DNA from: Bacillus sp. FSL K6-3431
GTDB taxonomy: Bacteria; Bacillota; Bacilli; Bacillales; Bacillaceae_C
NCBI RefSeq assembly: GCF_038002605.1
Contig: NZ_JBBOCT010000001.1
Location: forward strand, 4,092,001 to 4,156,000
Reading direction: 5' to 3'
Length of the DNA: 64,000 bases
This document shows, in pieces, positions 8,908 through 16,995 of this stretch (positions are counted from its first letter, which is position 1; every line of letters starts with the position of its first letter). A program made the position numbers and the translations under genes. The notes under the pieces are model-generated. The model was not told the origin of the DNA, ran no database searches, and was given only the letters and a program-made list of their open reading frames with translations.

Positions 8908-9266
8908 ATATGAGAATACCGATTTTAAAATTAAAAGATTGTTTGTTGGTGTCTATTCAATGGGAACTTGATGACCACACGGCGTTAGAGTTTCAAGAGG
9001 ATCTTTTGCAAAAAATCCATGCGACTAGCGCAAGAGGTGTTGTCATTGACATTACATCTATTGATTTTATCGATTCTTTTATTGCAAAAGTACTCGGTGA
9101 TGTAATGGACATGTCTAAGTTGATGGGGGCTAAAGTTGTTGTTACCGGAATTCAACCTGCAGTTGCTATTACTTTAATTGAACTAGGCATCCGCCTAGAA
9201 GATGTCATGACCGCATTAGATTTAGAAAACGGTTTGGACAAATTACAAGAAGAACTGGGGGGTTAG
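8904..9266 (+). CDS. rsbS: RsbS stressosome antagonist
   Basis: Single STAS-domain protein that, with RsbR, forms the stressosome core and sequesters RsbT. It has the conserved phosphorylated serine in [15 protein letters not shown] (Ser58 here, Ser59 in B. subtilis) and [19 protein letters not shown]. The TTG at 8904 lies 6 nt after GGAGGG and overlaps the rsbR stop (TTGA); an ATG at 8910 is an alternative only two codons later. Confidence 0.93.
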   Translation: MNMRIPILKLKDCLLVSIQWELDDHTALEFQEDLLQKIHATSARGVVIDITSIDFIDSFIAKVLGDVMDMSKLMGAKVVVTGIQPAVAITLIELGIRLEDVMTALDLENGLDKLQEELGG

Positions 9267-9269
9267 CCG

Positions 9270-9671
9270 ATGGAGCTGCAGTCCTGCGTACAAATATTAA
9301 ATGAATGGGACATCGTAGCTGTTCGCCAATTAGGTAGAAATGTGGCGAAAGAGGTCGGATTTAGGACGGTAGACCAGGCTAGGATTACAACAGCGATTAG
9401 CGAATTGGCACGTAATATTTTTTTATATGCTGGTCGGGGAGAAGTTTGCATCAAAAAGGAGTATTTGGACGGTAAAATAGGCTTGATGATTATTGCCAAA
9501 GATCAAGGCCCGGGAATAGCGGATATACGTAGAGTGATGGAAGATGGATATACAACATCGGGCGGGTTGGGAGCTGGATTACCAGGGGTAAAACGGTTGA
9601 TGGATGAATTTGATATTCAATCTAAAGTGGATGAGGGCACGGAGATAACTGCAGTTAAGTGGCTCCGGTAG
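9270..9671 (+). CDS. rsbT: RsbT serine/threonine kinase
   Basis: GHKL-fold kinase that phosphorylates RsbR and RsbS under stress, leaves the stressosome and activates the RsbU phosphatase. Visible ATP-lid motifs are the N-box ISELARNIFLYA, DQGPGI and GGLGAGLPG. Its 133 residues are the standard length. It lies three bases after rsbS. Confidence 0.95.
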   Translation: MELQSCVQILNEWDIVAVRQLGRNVAKEVGFRTVDQARITTAISELARNIFLYAGRGEVCIKKEYLDGKIGLMIIAKDQGPGIADIRRVMEDGYTTSGGLGAGLPGVKRLMDEFDIQSKVDEGTEITAVKWLR

Positions 9672-9685
9672 AAGGAGTGGACTGT

Positions 9686-10693
9686 GTGGAGTTTAAAGAT
9701 TTGTTTGAACTGAAATATAGAGAAATTATTAATGGGTATTTAAAAAGTCAAAATGAACAAAGTCTATATCAGGGGCAAAAATTAAGTAGAAAATTAATTG
9801 AACATAATATTTCGCCAGAAGATGTTATTAGCTTACATAAGTCGATAATGATTGAAAATGAAGCTACGCAAGAAAAATTAATAGATTCTTTTGATGTTTT
9901 ACTAGAAGTAATGATTGGCTATGGTCTGGCTTACCGAGAACATCAAAGTTTACGAACAGAACAATTAGCGATAAAAAATGAGATAGGATTAGCGGCGAAT
10001 ATGCAGCAAACACTGCTTAAAACGTCGATACCGCAAATGGATGGCGTGGATATTGGCGCGCTAAGTGTACCGGCGAGACAAATGAATGGGGATTATTATC
10101 ACTTTGTAAAAGATGAAAGAAATTGTATTGCTATCGCAATTGCGGATGTAATTGGAAAAGGTATTCCTGCCGCATTGTCCATGTCGATGATCAAATATGC
10201 AATGGATAATATGCCTAATAACCGACAATCTCCAAGTGATATTCTTGAAAATTTGAATAGAGAAGTAGAACATAATGTAGAACCGGGTATGTTTATTACA
10301 ATGTGCTACGGGGTTTATGATCCATCAGAATGTACATTCCGTTATGCGAATGCTGGTCATGAACCAGGTTTTTTTTACGACTCGGAAAATCAGCAGTTTC
10401 AAGATTTAAATGGAAAGGGATTATTGTTAGGTATTGATAAACAAACTACATATAATGAGTATGAAAATATACTTGCGCCAGGAGATATGGTCATCCTTTT
10501 TTCAGACGGAGTAAGTGAATGTCGTACGGATGAGGGATTTTTTGAGCGAGAAGATATTATTGATGTAATGAAAGAATATATACACCTCCCAGCACAAGAT
10601 ATAGTGACGAATGTTTATAAAGACTTGGAAAGAATCCAGGATTTCGAACTTCGAGATGATTTTACGTTAATTATTTTAAAAAGAACGGAATAA
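9686..10693 (+). CDS. rsbU: RsbU PP2C-type phosphatase
   Basis: Dephosphorylates RsbV-P when bound by RsbT, the environmental-stress branch of sigma-B activation. The N-terminal RsbT-binding helical domain (about 1-85, including SLYQGQKLSRKLIEH) is followed by a PP2C domain with MNGDYYHF, IADVIGKGIPAA, ANAGHEPGFF and LFSDGVSECR, which supply the metal-binding aspartates. I place the start at GTG 9686, giving MEFKDLFELKY with AAGGAG 8 nt upstream, as in Bacillus RsbU. Confidence 0.94.
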   Translation: MEFKDLFELKYREIINGYLKSQNEQSLYQGQKLSRKLIEHNISPEDVISLHKSIMIENEATQEKLIDSFDVLLEVMIGYGLAYREHQSLRTEQLAIKNEIGLAANMQQTLLKTSIPQMDGVDIGALSVPARQMNGDYYHFVKDERNCIAIAIADVIGKGIPAALSMSMIKYAMDNMPNNRQSPSDILENLNREVEHNVEPGMFITMCYGVYDPSECTFRYANAGHEPGFFYDSENQQFQDLNGKGLLLGIDKQTTYNEYENILAPGDMVILFSDGVSECRTDEGFFEREDIIDVMKEYIHLPAQDIVTNVYKDLERIQDFELRDDFTLIILKRTE

Positions 10694-10697
10694 AAAT

Positions 10698-10723
10698 GTT
10701 TAACGTTATTTACAACCGGGTAT
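10698..10723 (+). promoter_or_regulatory. Sigma-B promoter upstream of rsbV
   Basis: GTTTAA at 10698-10703, a 14-bp spacer, then GGGTAT at 10718-10723 match the sigma-B consensus (GTTTAA-N12-15-GGGWAW). It lies just past the rsbU stop, so rsbV-rsbW-sigB-rsbX are autoregulated as in B. subtilis. Confidence 0.9.
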
Positions 10724-10765
10724 ATGATAATGGCACTATAAAAGTGTTAAAAGGGGTGGATAAAA

Positions 10766-11095
10766 TTGAATTTATCAATTGATGTGAGAGAAAGTGGTCA
10801 AGAAGTATATGTGAAGCTTAGTGGAGAAATAGATGCATATACTGCTCCGCAAGTAAGAGAAGAGCTAATGAATGCCGTAGAAAGTCCAGGAATAAGGATG
10901 GTTGTTGATTTATCTGAGGTAACCTATATGGACAGTACAGGCCTTGGTGTATTTGTAGGATTATTTAAATCTTTAAAAGCGAATGAAGGTCAACTGGATT
11001 TTACAGGAATGACTGATCGACTAAAGCGCCTGTTCGAGATTACTGGGTTAGCCGATGTGATGGACATTAATACCGAGGTAGAGGGTGGAGTATAA
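10766..11095 (+). CDS. rsbV: RsbV anti-anti-sigma factor
   Basis: STAS-domain protein that, when unphosphorylated, binds RsbW and frees sigma-B. The phosphorylated serine lies in TYMDSTGLGVFVG (Ser57). Translation begins at TTG 10766 after AAGGGGTGG. Its stop overlaps the rsbW ATG by one base, so the two partners are co-translated. Confidence 0.95.
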   Translation: MNLSIDVRESGQEVYVKLSGEIDAYTAPQVREELMNAVESPGIRMVVDLSEVTYMDSTGLGVFVGLFKSLKANEGQLDFTGMTDRLKRLFEITGLADVMDINTEVEGGV

Positions 11096-11568
11096 TGAGA
11101 GAAGCTTTTGACTACGTTGAAATGAAAATCCCAGCAAAAGCGGAGTATGTCGGTGTAATTCGATTAACACTATCCGGAATTGCAAGTAGAATGGGATTTA
11201 CTTATGAATTAATAGAGGATTTAAAAATCGCTACTAGTGAGGCAGTTACGAATGCAGTTCAACATGCATATAAAGCGAATGAGGGGGGCGAAATAGTTGT
11301 TGGTTTTGCCCTGTACGTAGAAAGACTGGAAGTAATGGTATCAGATTCTGGGAAAAGTTTTAATTTAAAAAAGACGCTTGAAGAAACGGGTCCTTACCAA
11401 GAAAATACCCGAGTAGAATTTTTGCGTGAAGGAGGCTTAGGCCTTTACTTGATTGAGAGCTTGATGGACGAAGTGAAAGTTCATCAAAATGAAGGGGTAA
11501 CTGTATTCATGACAAAATACCTCGATGGAGAGCAGGTGGAGAGGGATGTCGAAACAGTCTCAACCTGA
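11095..11568 (+). CDS. rsbW: RsbW anti-sigma factor and serine kinase
   Basis: GHKL-fold protein that binds sigma-B and phosphorylates RsbV. N-box ATSEAVTNAVQHAYK, DSGKSF and the GGLGLYLIESLMDEV lid are visible. 157 residues, normal for the family. It overlaps both rsbV (TAATG) and the start of sigB, giving a tightly coupled anti-anti-sigma, anti-sigma and sigma set. Confidence 0.95.
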   Translation: MREAFDYVEMKIPAKAEYVGVIRLTLSGIASRMGFTYELIEDLKIATSEAVTNAVQHAYKANEGGEIVVGFALYVERLEVMVSDSGKSFNLKKTLEETGPYQENTRVEFLREGGLGLYLIESLMDEVKVHQNEGVTVFMTKYLDGEQVERDVETVST

Positions 11569-12340
11569 TCATTTGAAAAGTGATGTGAATAAGTGGATTA
11601 AAGCATACCAACAACATGAAGATGCAGACGCTCAAAATCAACTTGTTTTACATTATAAGAATTTGGTCGATTCTATTGCCCGTAAATATTCAAAAGGAAA
11701 ATCATTTCATGAGGATATATACCAAGTAGGGATAATTGGGCTTCTTGGTGCAATCCGCCGATATGACGAATCATTTGGGAAATCATTTGAAGCTTTTGCT
11801 ATTCCGACTATAATTGGTGAAATGAAACGATTTTTACGGGATAAAACATGGAGTGTCCATGTTCCACGTAGAATTAAGGAACTAGGTCCAAAAATTAAAA
11901 ATGCTAACGAAACATTAACGAGGGAATTACAACGATCTCCGCAAATTCATGAGATTGCTTCTTACTTGGATGAATCGGAAGAAGTAATACTTGAAGCAAT
12001 GGAGATGGGAAAAAGTTATCAAGCCTTATCTGTCGATCATTCAATTGAAGCAGATTCTGATGGCAGTACTGTTACTCTACTTGATATTGTAGGAAATGTA
12101 GACACAGGCTATGAAAAGGTGAATCAGCGTCTTGTCTTGGACAAGGTTTTACACGTTCTATCAGAGAGAGAGAAAAACATAATCCAATATACTTATTTGG
12201 AAAATATGAGCCAGAAAGAGGCGGGGGAAATGCTAGGTATTTCACAAATGCATGTATCTCGTTTGCAACGACGTGCAATTAAAAAGTTGCGAGAAGCTAT
12301 TCAGACGGATTCTCTAAATGCGGAGAGCGCTTCTTCATGA
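11546..12340 (+). CDS. sigB: RNA polymerase sigma factor SigB (general stress)
   Basis: Alternative sigma factor for the general stress regulon. Region 2 is visible as HEDIYQVGIIGLLGAIRRYD and FEAFAIPTIIGEMKRFLRD; region 3 as RRIKELGPKIK; region 4 as SQKEAGEMLGISQMHVSRLQ. I choose the ATG at 11546 (MSKQSQPDH) because GGTGGAGAGGG lies immediately before it; the in-frame ATG at 11525 has no such site. It overlaps rsbW and, at its stop, rsbX. Confidence 0.95.
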   Translation: MSKQSQPDHLKSDVNKWIKAYQQHEDADAQNQLVLHYKNLVDSIARKYSKGKSFHEDIYQVGIIGLLGAIRRYDESFGKSFEAFAIPTIIGEMKRFLRDKTWSVHVPRRIKELGPKIKNANETLTRELQRSPQIHEIASYLDESEEVILEAMEMGKSYQALSVDHSIEADSDGSTVTLLDIVGNVDTGYEKVNQRLVLDKVLHVLSEREKNIIQYTYLENMSQKEAGEMLGISQMHVSRLQRRAIKKLREAIQTDSLNAESASS

Positions 12341-12933
12341 TTCATATTGAGAATAACTTTGTTGAAGCGCATGGTTTTCAAACTTCCAAGGATGATAATA
12401 CTTTTTGTGGAGATAGCTTTTATATGAAAGCAACGGATGAGCATTTTCTTTGTGTCGTTGCTGATGGCCTTGGTAGCGGAAAGTATGCTTATGAATCATC
12501 TTACGCTGTTACTTCAGTTGTTCAGTCAAATCCTGATGAAAATGTTGATACGCTAATGGCCTATAGCAACATGGAAACGCGGCGAAAACGCGGTGCAGCA
12601 GTAGCAATCTTTAAGGTTGATTATGCTCTTAAGCAGTTTGAATACAGTTGTGTAGGCAATATTCGTTTTTATGTGTATTCACCATCTGGAAAATTGACTT
12701 ACCCGATGCCTGTAACAGGGTATCTTTCGGGCAGACCTCAAAAGTTTCGTACACAAAAATTCCCATATGAATCAAAATCTAAATTTCTTATTCATTCTGA
12801 CGGGTTTATGAATGTAAATACGAGAGCATTGTTAGGTAGCGGCCTTCCTGTTGCTTCGCTGACTGAACAACTGAAAGTAAAACAAGTGAATGCAACAGAT
12901 GATATGACATTTATCGTAGGAAGCCTGCTCTGA
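12337..12933 (+). CDS. rsbX: RsbX PP2C-type phosphatase (stressosome feedback)
   Basis: Dephosphorylates RsbS-P and RsbR-P, resetting the stressosome after stress. VADGLGSGKYA, GNIRFYVYSPSG and LIHSDGFMN are the PP2C-like motifs. The 198 residues are normal for RsbX. It overlaps sigB by four bases and is the last gene before a terminator. Confidence 0.92.
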   Translation: MIHIENNFVEAHGFQTSKDDNTFCGDSFYMKATDEHFLCVVADGLGSGKYAYESSYAVTSVVQSNPDENVDTLMAYSNMETRRKRGAAVAIFKVDYALKQFEYSCVGNIRFYVYSPSGKLTYPMPVTGYLSGRPQKFRTQKFPYESKSKFLIHSDGFMNVNTRALLGSGLPVASLTEQLKVKQVNATDDMTFIVGSLL

Positions 12934-12949
12934 TTTGGTGGGCTTTTTT
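12922..12949 (+). terminator. Terminator of the sigB operon
   Basis: AGCCTGC pairs with GTGGGCT (with wobble) and runs into TTTTTT; the 5' arm overlaps the last codons of rsbX. Confidence 0.75.
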
Positions 12950-13005
12950 GTTGTGTGGTTAATATGTTAAAATGGAATAATGATACTGGGAAATGAGGGA
13001 AGCTC

Positions 13006-15183
13006 ATGATTCAAATAGAACAACAGGATGATTTGCTTATTAAGCAACTATCTGATGAATTGAAATTAGCAAAAAAACAGGTGCAAAGCGTGATTGAATT
13101 ACTTGAAGAAGGTAATACAGTTCCGTTCATTGCGCGCTATCGTAAAGAAATGACAGGTGCTCTCGATGAGGTTCAAATTAAATCAATATTGGATAATTGG
13201 CAGTATTTACAAAACCTTGAGCAGCGAAAGATTGATGTCATTCGTTTAATTGAGGAACAAGGCAAACTGACAGAGGAATTACAACAAGAGATAGTCAAAG
13301 CAAAGAAATTGCAAATTGTAGAAGATTTGTATCGTCCATATAAGCAGAAAAGACGTACAAAAGCTACGGTAGCTAAAGAAAAAGGTCTGGAGCCTTTGGC
13401 TGAATGGCTACTAAGCTTATCTGATGAAAGTTCTGTCGAATCAGAGGCCAAGCGATATGTTTCAGCTGAGAAGGAAGTGCTATCGGCAGAGGACGCTATT
13501 AAAGGCGCGCAAGATATTATTGCAGAACAGATTTCAGATGATCCAAATATACGTCAATGGGTGCGAAAGGAAACATTCCAATCTGGTAAAATTGCTTCGC
13601 TCGTTAAGGATGCGGAAAAAGACGATAAAAGCATTTTTGAAATGTATTATGAATATGAAGAACCAATCAAGAAAATCGTTCCACATCGTATACTAGCATT
13701 AAACCGCGGTGAAAAAGAAGATATTTTACGTGTATCATTAAAATTAGATAACCGAAAGGTATTGCAGTACATAAATAAATATTTTATCAAAAAAGAACAT
13801 GCAAATGCTGCGCCAATTGTAGTTGAGGCGATAGAAGACGGTTATAAAAGGTTAATTGAACCTGCTATTGAAAGGGAACTTAGAAACGAGTTGACGGAAA
13901 AGGCAGAAAATCAAGCAATACATATCTTTTCCGAGAATTTAAGAAACCTTTTACTTCAACCGCCATTAAAAGGGAAAGTTGTTCTTGGATTAGATCCAGC
14001 GTATCGAACTGGTTGTAAGCTTGCGGTAGTGGATGAAACGGGGAAAGTACTTGAGATAGATGTTATTTTTCCGCATCCACCAAAGGCAAAACAAGCGGAA
14101 GCGAAAGATAAAATGATGAATATCATTAGGAAATATCATGTTGAAATTATTGCGATTGGTAATGGGACTGCCTCTCAAGAATCAGAACAATTTACCGTTG
14201 ATGTGTTAAAAGAACTTCAAACAGACCTTGCGTACCTCATCGTAAATGAAGCGGGGGCGAGTGTTTATTCTGCATCCGACCTTGCAAGAGAAGAATTTCC
14301 TCATTTGCAAGTAGAGGAAAGGAGTGCGGTTTCCATCGCAAGAAGATTGCAAGATCCACTTGCTGAATTAGTGAAAATTGACCCTAAATCAGTAGGCGTG
14401 GGCCAATACCAGCATGATGTTACACAAAAAAAATTAAATGATTCTCTTTCGTTTGTTGTAGAAACCGCGGTTAACCAAGTAGGGGTAAATGTAAACACTG
14501 CCTCATCATCCTTACTTCAATATGTATCAGGACTTAGCAAGACGGTTGCTAATAATATCGTCAAGCAACGTGAGGAGACTGGAAAGTTTGCCAATCGGAA
14601 GCAATTAAAAAAGATTCCACGTCTTGGTGCAAAAACATATGAACAAGCCATCGGATTCATGCGAATTTTTGATGGGGAAGAACCGCTAGATTTAACCCCA
14701 ATCCATCCTGAAAGTTATGGAGAGGTACAACGTCTATTGACGAAACTAGGATTTTCCACGTCGGATCTTGGAACAGAGGCGTTAATAGAAGCGCTCAGGG
14801 GAATAAATGTAGATGAATTAGCTGCAGAATTGGATCTTGGGGTATTAACATTAACGGATATCATAGATGCCTTAATGAAGCCTGGAAGAGATCTTAGGGA
14901 TGAGCAGCCAAAGCCACTTCTTAAAAAAGACTTGCTAAAATTGAATGATTTACTGCCGGGAATGGAACTACAAGGAACAGTCCGGAATGTTGTTGACTTT
15001 GGTGCATTTGTTGATGTGGGTGTGAAGGAAGATGGTTTAGTCCACATATCAAAATTGAGTAATCGATTTGTCAAACATCCACTTGATGTCGTGTCTCTCG
15101 GTGACGTTGTAACTGTGTGGGTAGAAAAAGTGGATGTGCAAAAGGGACGTCTATCACTAACGATGCTAAAAACAACTAATTAG
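13006..15183 (+). CDS. tex: Tex-family S1 RNA-binding transcriptional accessory protein
   Basis: A 725-residue Tex/YdcI protein: N-terminal helical region with NTVPFIARYRKEMTGALDE, a YqgF/RNase H-like domain around KVVLGLDPAYRTGCK (near residue 330), helix-hairpin-helix motifs around 500-560 (VNVNTASSSLLQYVSGL, FANRKQLKKIPRLGAKTYEQ in part) and a C-terminal S1 domain (GTVRNVVDFGAFVDVGVKED region, about 650-720). Tex binds nucleic acid and affects transcription and fitness. The position after rsbX matches B. subtilis ydcI. Confidence 0.93.
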   Translation: MIQIEQQDDLLIKQLSDELKLAKKQVQSVIELLEEGNTVPFIARYRKEMTGALDEVQIKSILDNWQYLQNLEQRKIDVIRLIEEQGKLTEELQQEIVKAKKLQIVEDLYRPYKQKRRTKATVAKEKGLEPLAEWLLSLSDESSVESEAKRYVSAEKEVLSAEDAIKGAQDIIAEQISDDPNIRQWVRKETFQSGKIASLVKDAEKDDKSIFEMYYEYEEPIKKIVPHRILALNRGEKEDILRVSLKLDNRKVLQYINKYFIKKEHANAAPIVVEAIEDGYKRLIEPAIERELRNELTEKAENQAIHIFSENLRNLLLQPPLKGKVVLGLDPAYRTGCKLAVVDETGKVLEIDVIFPHPPKAKQAEAKDKMMNIIRKYHVEIIAIGNGTASQESEQFTVDVLKELQTDLAYLIVNEAGASVYSASDLAREEFPHLQVEERSAVSIARRLQDPLAELVKIDPKSVGVGQYQHDVTQKKLNDSLSFVVETAVNQVGVNVNTASSSLLQYVSGLSKTVANNIVKQREETGKFANRKQLKKIPRLGAKTYEQAIGFMRIFDGEEPLDLTPIHPESYGEVQRLLTKLGFSTSDLGTEALIEALRGINVDELAAELDLGVLTLTDIIDALMKPGRDLRDEQPKPLLKKDLLKLNDLLPGMELQGTVRNVVDFGAFVDVGVKEDGLVHISKLSNRFVKHPLDVVSLGDVVTVWVEKVDVQKGRLSLTMLKTTN

Positions 15184-15206
15184 AATGGAAGTTCATACCA
15201 TAATAG

Positions 15207-15272
15207 AGCTTGTAGAGATAGTAACACGCAATTCTACAAGCTATACACTGCTCAAGTTAGCGGTGTTTTTTT
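15207..15272 (+). terminator. Two successive terminator-like hairpins after tex
   Basis: AGCTTGTAGA at 15207-15216 pairs perfectly with TCTACAAGCT at 15233-15242, and ACACTGCT / AGCGGTGT at 15245-15265 is followed by TTTTTTT. The second is a standard intrinsic terminator. The remaining 15273-15459 has no gene I can support. Confidence 0.75.
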
Positions 15273-15459
15273 CTGTAAAAGAACCAACATTGATTAAGTA
15301 ATTGGACTTGATGACGATCTTTTTGCATAAATGCTTTCTTTATTTGATTTTGAAACCAGGCAGGCATACAAAGGACCCCCTAGTAAAAGTATTTGTTCAT
15401 TTTAATGTATGGTAAAATAGGTTGTCATGTTCTGAAAAATTTTCTGGAGGATATCTTCG

Positions 15460-15915
15460 ATGACGAACGAGCAATTACAGCTGTTAACTGAAAGTATTTC
15501 TATAAAACTTTTCAACAAAACCTTCAAACACGCTGCATACTTTAATCCTCGTCTACGAACGACGGGTGGTCGTTACATGCTTTCTTCGCATGACATAGAA
15601 ATTAATAGAAAGTATTATGAGGAACATGGATTAAAAGAAATGGAAGGTATTATTAAACATGAATTATGTCACTACCATCTTCATATTGAAGGTAGAGGTT
15701 ATAAACATAGAGATAACGATTTTCGAACACTACTAAAAAAGGTGGGAGCACCGAGACATTGCACTCCGTTAGCAGAAGAAATAAAAAGAAAAATGTATGT
15801 GCCCCGCATTTATGAGTGTACAAATTGCAGATTTATATTTGAACGTAAGAGGAGAATAAATACAGATCGGTATGTTTGTGGAAGATGTAGAGGGAAGCTT
15901 AAAGAAAAGATGTAG
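15460..15915 (+). CDS. SprT-like zinc metalloprotein
   Basis: A 151-residue SprT-family protein (YdcK-like, which follows tex in Bacillus). The zinc-metalloprotease motif HELCH is at 67-71, and two CxxC pairs near the C-terminus (ECTNC and VCGRC) form a zinc ribbon. Eukaryotic relatives (Spartan) cleave DNA-protein crosslinks; the bacterial role is not established. TCTGGAGGATAT precedes the ATG. Confidence 0.88.
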   Translation: MTNEQLQLLTESISIKLFNKTFKHAAYFNPRLRTTGGRYMLSSHDIEINRKYYEEHGLKEMEGIIKHELCHYHLHIEGRGYKHRDNDFRTLLKKVGAPRHCTPLAEEIKRKMYVPRIYECTNCRFIFERKRRINTDRYVCGRCRGKLKEKM

Positions 15916-15953
15916 CAATGATTCTAAAAAAATAAGAAAAAGACAAATATCTC

Positions 15954-15982
15954 TTGACAGTTTAGTGATTGATAACTATAAT
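15954..15982 (+). promoter_or_regulatory. Consensus sigma-A promoter of the tRNA cluster
   Basis: TTGACA at 15954-15959, 17-bp spacer, TATAAT at 15977-15982: a perfect consensus promoter 15 bp upstream of tRNA-Asn, as expected for stable RNA. Confidence 0.92.
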
Positions 15983-15997
15983 CAGAAGAGTCATTAT

Positions 15998-16069
15998 TCC
16001 GCAGTAGCTCAGTGGTAGAGCTATCGGCTGTTAACCGATCGGTCGTAGGTTCGAATCCTACCTGCGGAG
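15998..16069 (+). tRNA. tRNA-Asn (GTT)
   Basis: Acceptor TCCGCAG/CTGCGGA, anticodon loop CTGTTAA (GTT), T-arm GGTTCGAATCC. CCA is not encoded. Confidence 0.97.
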
Positions 16070-16215
16070 TTATATGGAAAAGCGCAAAGCGCCCGTTTAG
16101 CGCATGAAACTAGACCTAGACGTGGATTGCTAGTCGATGTGGGCTAGACAAGAAAGACAAAACTGTATATAAATTTTATAAATTTTATAAATTTTATATA
16201 TTTTCTTATTTTTAT

Positions 16216-16306
16216 GGGGAAGTACTCAAGAGGCTGAAGAGGTGCCCCTGCTAAGGGCATAGGTCGCGTAAGTGGCGCGAGGGTTCAAATCCCTCCTTCT
16301 CCGCCA
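16216..16306 (+). tRNA. tRNA-Ser (GCT)
   Basis: Class II tRNA with a long variable arm (AGGTCGCGTAAGTGGCGCG). Anticodon loop CTGCTAA (GCT), acceptor GGGGAAG/CTTCTCC, encoded CCA at 16304-16306. The 16070-16215 spacer upstream contains a run of TATAAATTT direct repeats near 16166-16200. Confidence 0.96.
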
Positions 16307-16322
16307 TATAAATTTTTATATT

Positions 16323-16397
16323 GGCCCCTTGGTCAAGCGGTTAAGACACCGCCCTTTCACGGCGGTATCACGGGTTCGAATCCCGTAGGGGTCACCA
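16323..16397 (+). tRNA. tRNA-Glu (TTC)
   Basis: Acceptor GGCCCCT/AGGGGTC, anticodon loop CTTTCAC (TTC), encoded CCA. Confidence 0.97.
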
Positions 16398-16411
16398 ATT
16401 TATTTCATTAT

Positions 16412-16485
<74 letters not shown>

Positions 16486-16520
16486 TCATTAATCTTTCAA
16501 GATTTAATCTTGAATTGTCT

Positions 16521-16596
16521 GGTCCCGTGGTGTAGCGGTTAACATGCCTGCCTGTCACGCAGGAGATCGCGGGTTCGATTCCCGTCGGGACCGCCA
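16521..16596 (+). tRNA. tRNA-Asp (GTC)
   Basis: Acceptor GGTCCCG/CGGGACC, anticodon loop CTGTCAC (GTC), encoded CCA. The sequence is repeated identically at 25729. Confidence 0.97.
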
Positions 16597-16637
16597 TTTT
16601 TACATACTAATAAATATAGTGATTTTAATTTCATGAG

Positions 16638-16712
16638 TGGGCTATAGCCAAGCGGTAAGGCAACGGACTTTGACTCCGTCATTCGTTGGTTCGAATCCAG
16701 CTAGCCCAGCCA
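16638..16712 (+). tRNA. tRNA-Gln (TTG)
   Basis: Acceptor TGGGCTA/TAGCCCA, anticodon loop CTTTGAC (TTG), encoded CCA. Confidence 0.96.
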
Positions 16713-16713
16713 T

Positions 16714-16786
16714 GAGCCATTAGCTCAGTTGGTAGAGCATCTGACTTTTAATCAGAGGGTCGCAGGTTCGAATCCTGCATGGCTCA
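16714..16786 (+). tRNA. tRNA-Lys (TTT)
   Basis: Acceptor GAGCCAT/ATGGCTC, anticodon loop CTTTTAA (TTT). It begins two bases after the tRNA-Gln CCA; its own CCA is not encoded. Confidence 0.97.
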
Positions 16787-16843
16787 TCATTAATTAACTT
16801 AAATGCGTGTTGAATATCCTCTATAAAGGAAGTTAAAATGTTA

Positions 16844-16872
16844 TTGACAAGATAATAGTATCTTGATATGAT
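16844..16872 (+). promoter_or_regulatory. Sigma-A promoter of tRNA-Leu
   Basis: TTGACA at 16844-16849, 17-bp spacer, TATGAT at 16867-16872, 20 bp before tRNA-Leu. The tRNA therefore has its own promoter although it follows the cluster. Confidence 0.88.
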
Positions 16873-16892
16873 TTAACTTATTCTTTTACAAA

Positions 16893-16975
<83 letters not shown>

Positions 16976-16995
16976 TCATAACTAATCAAACTAAG

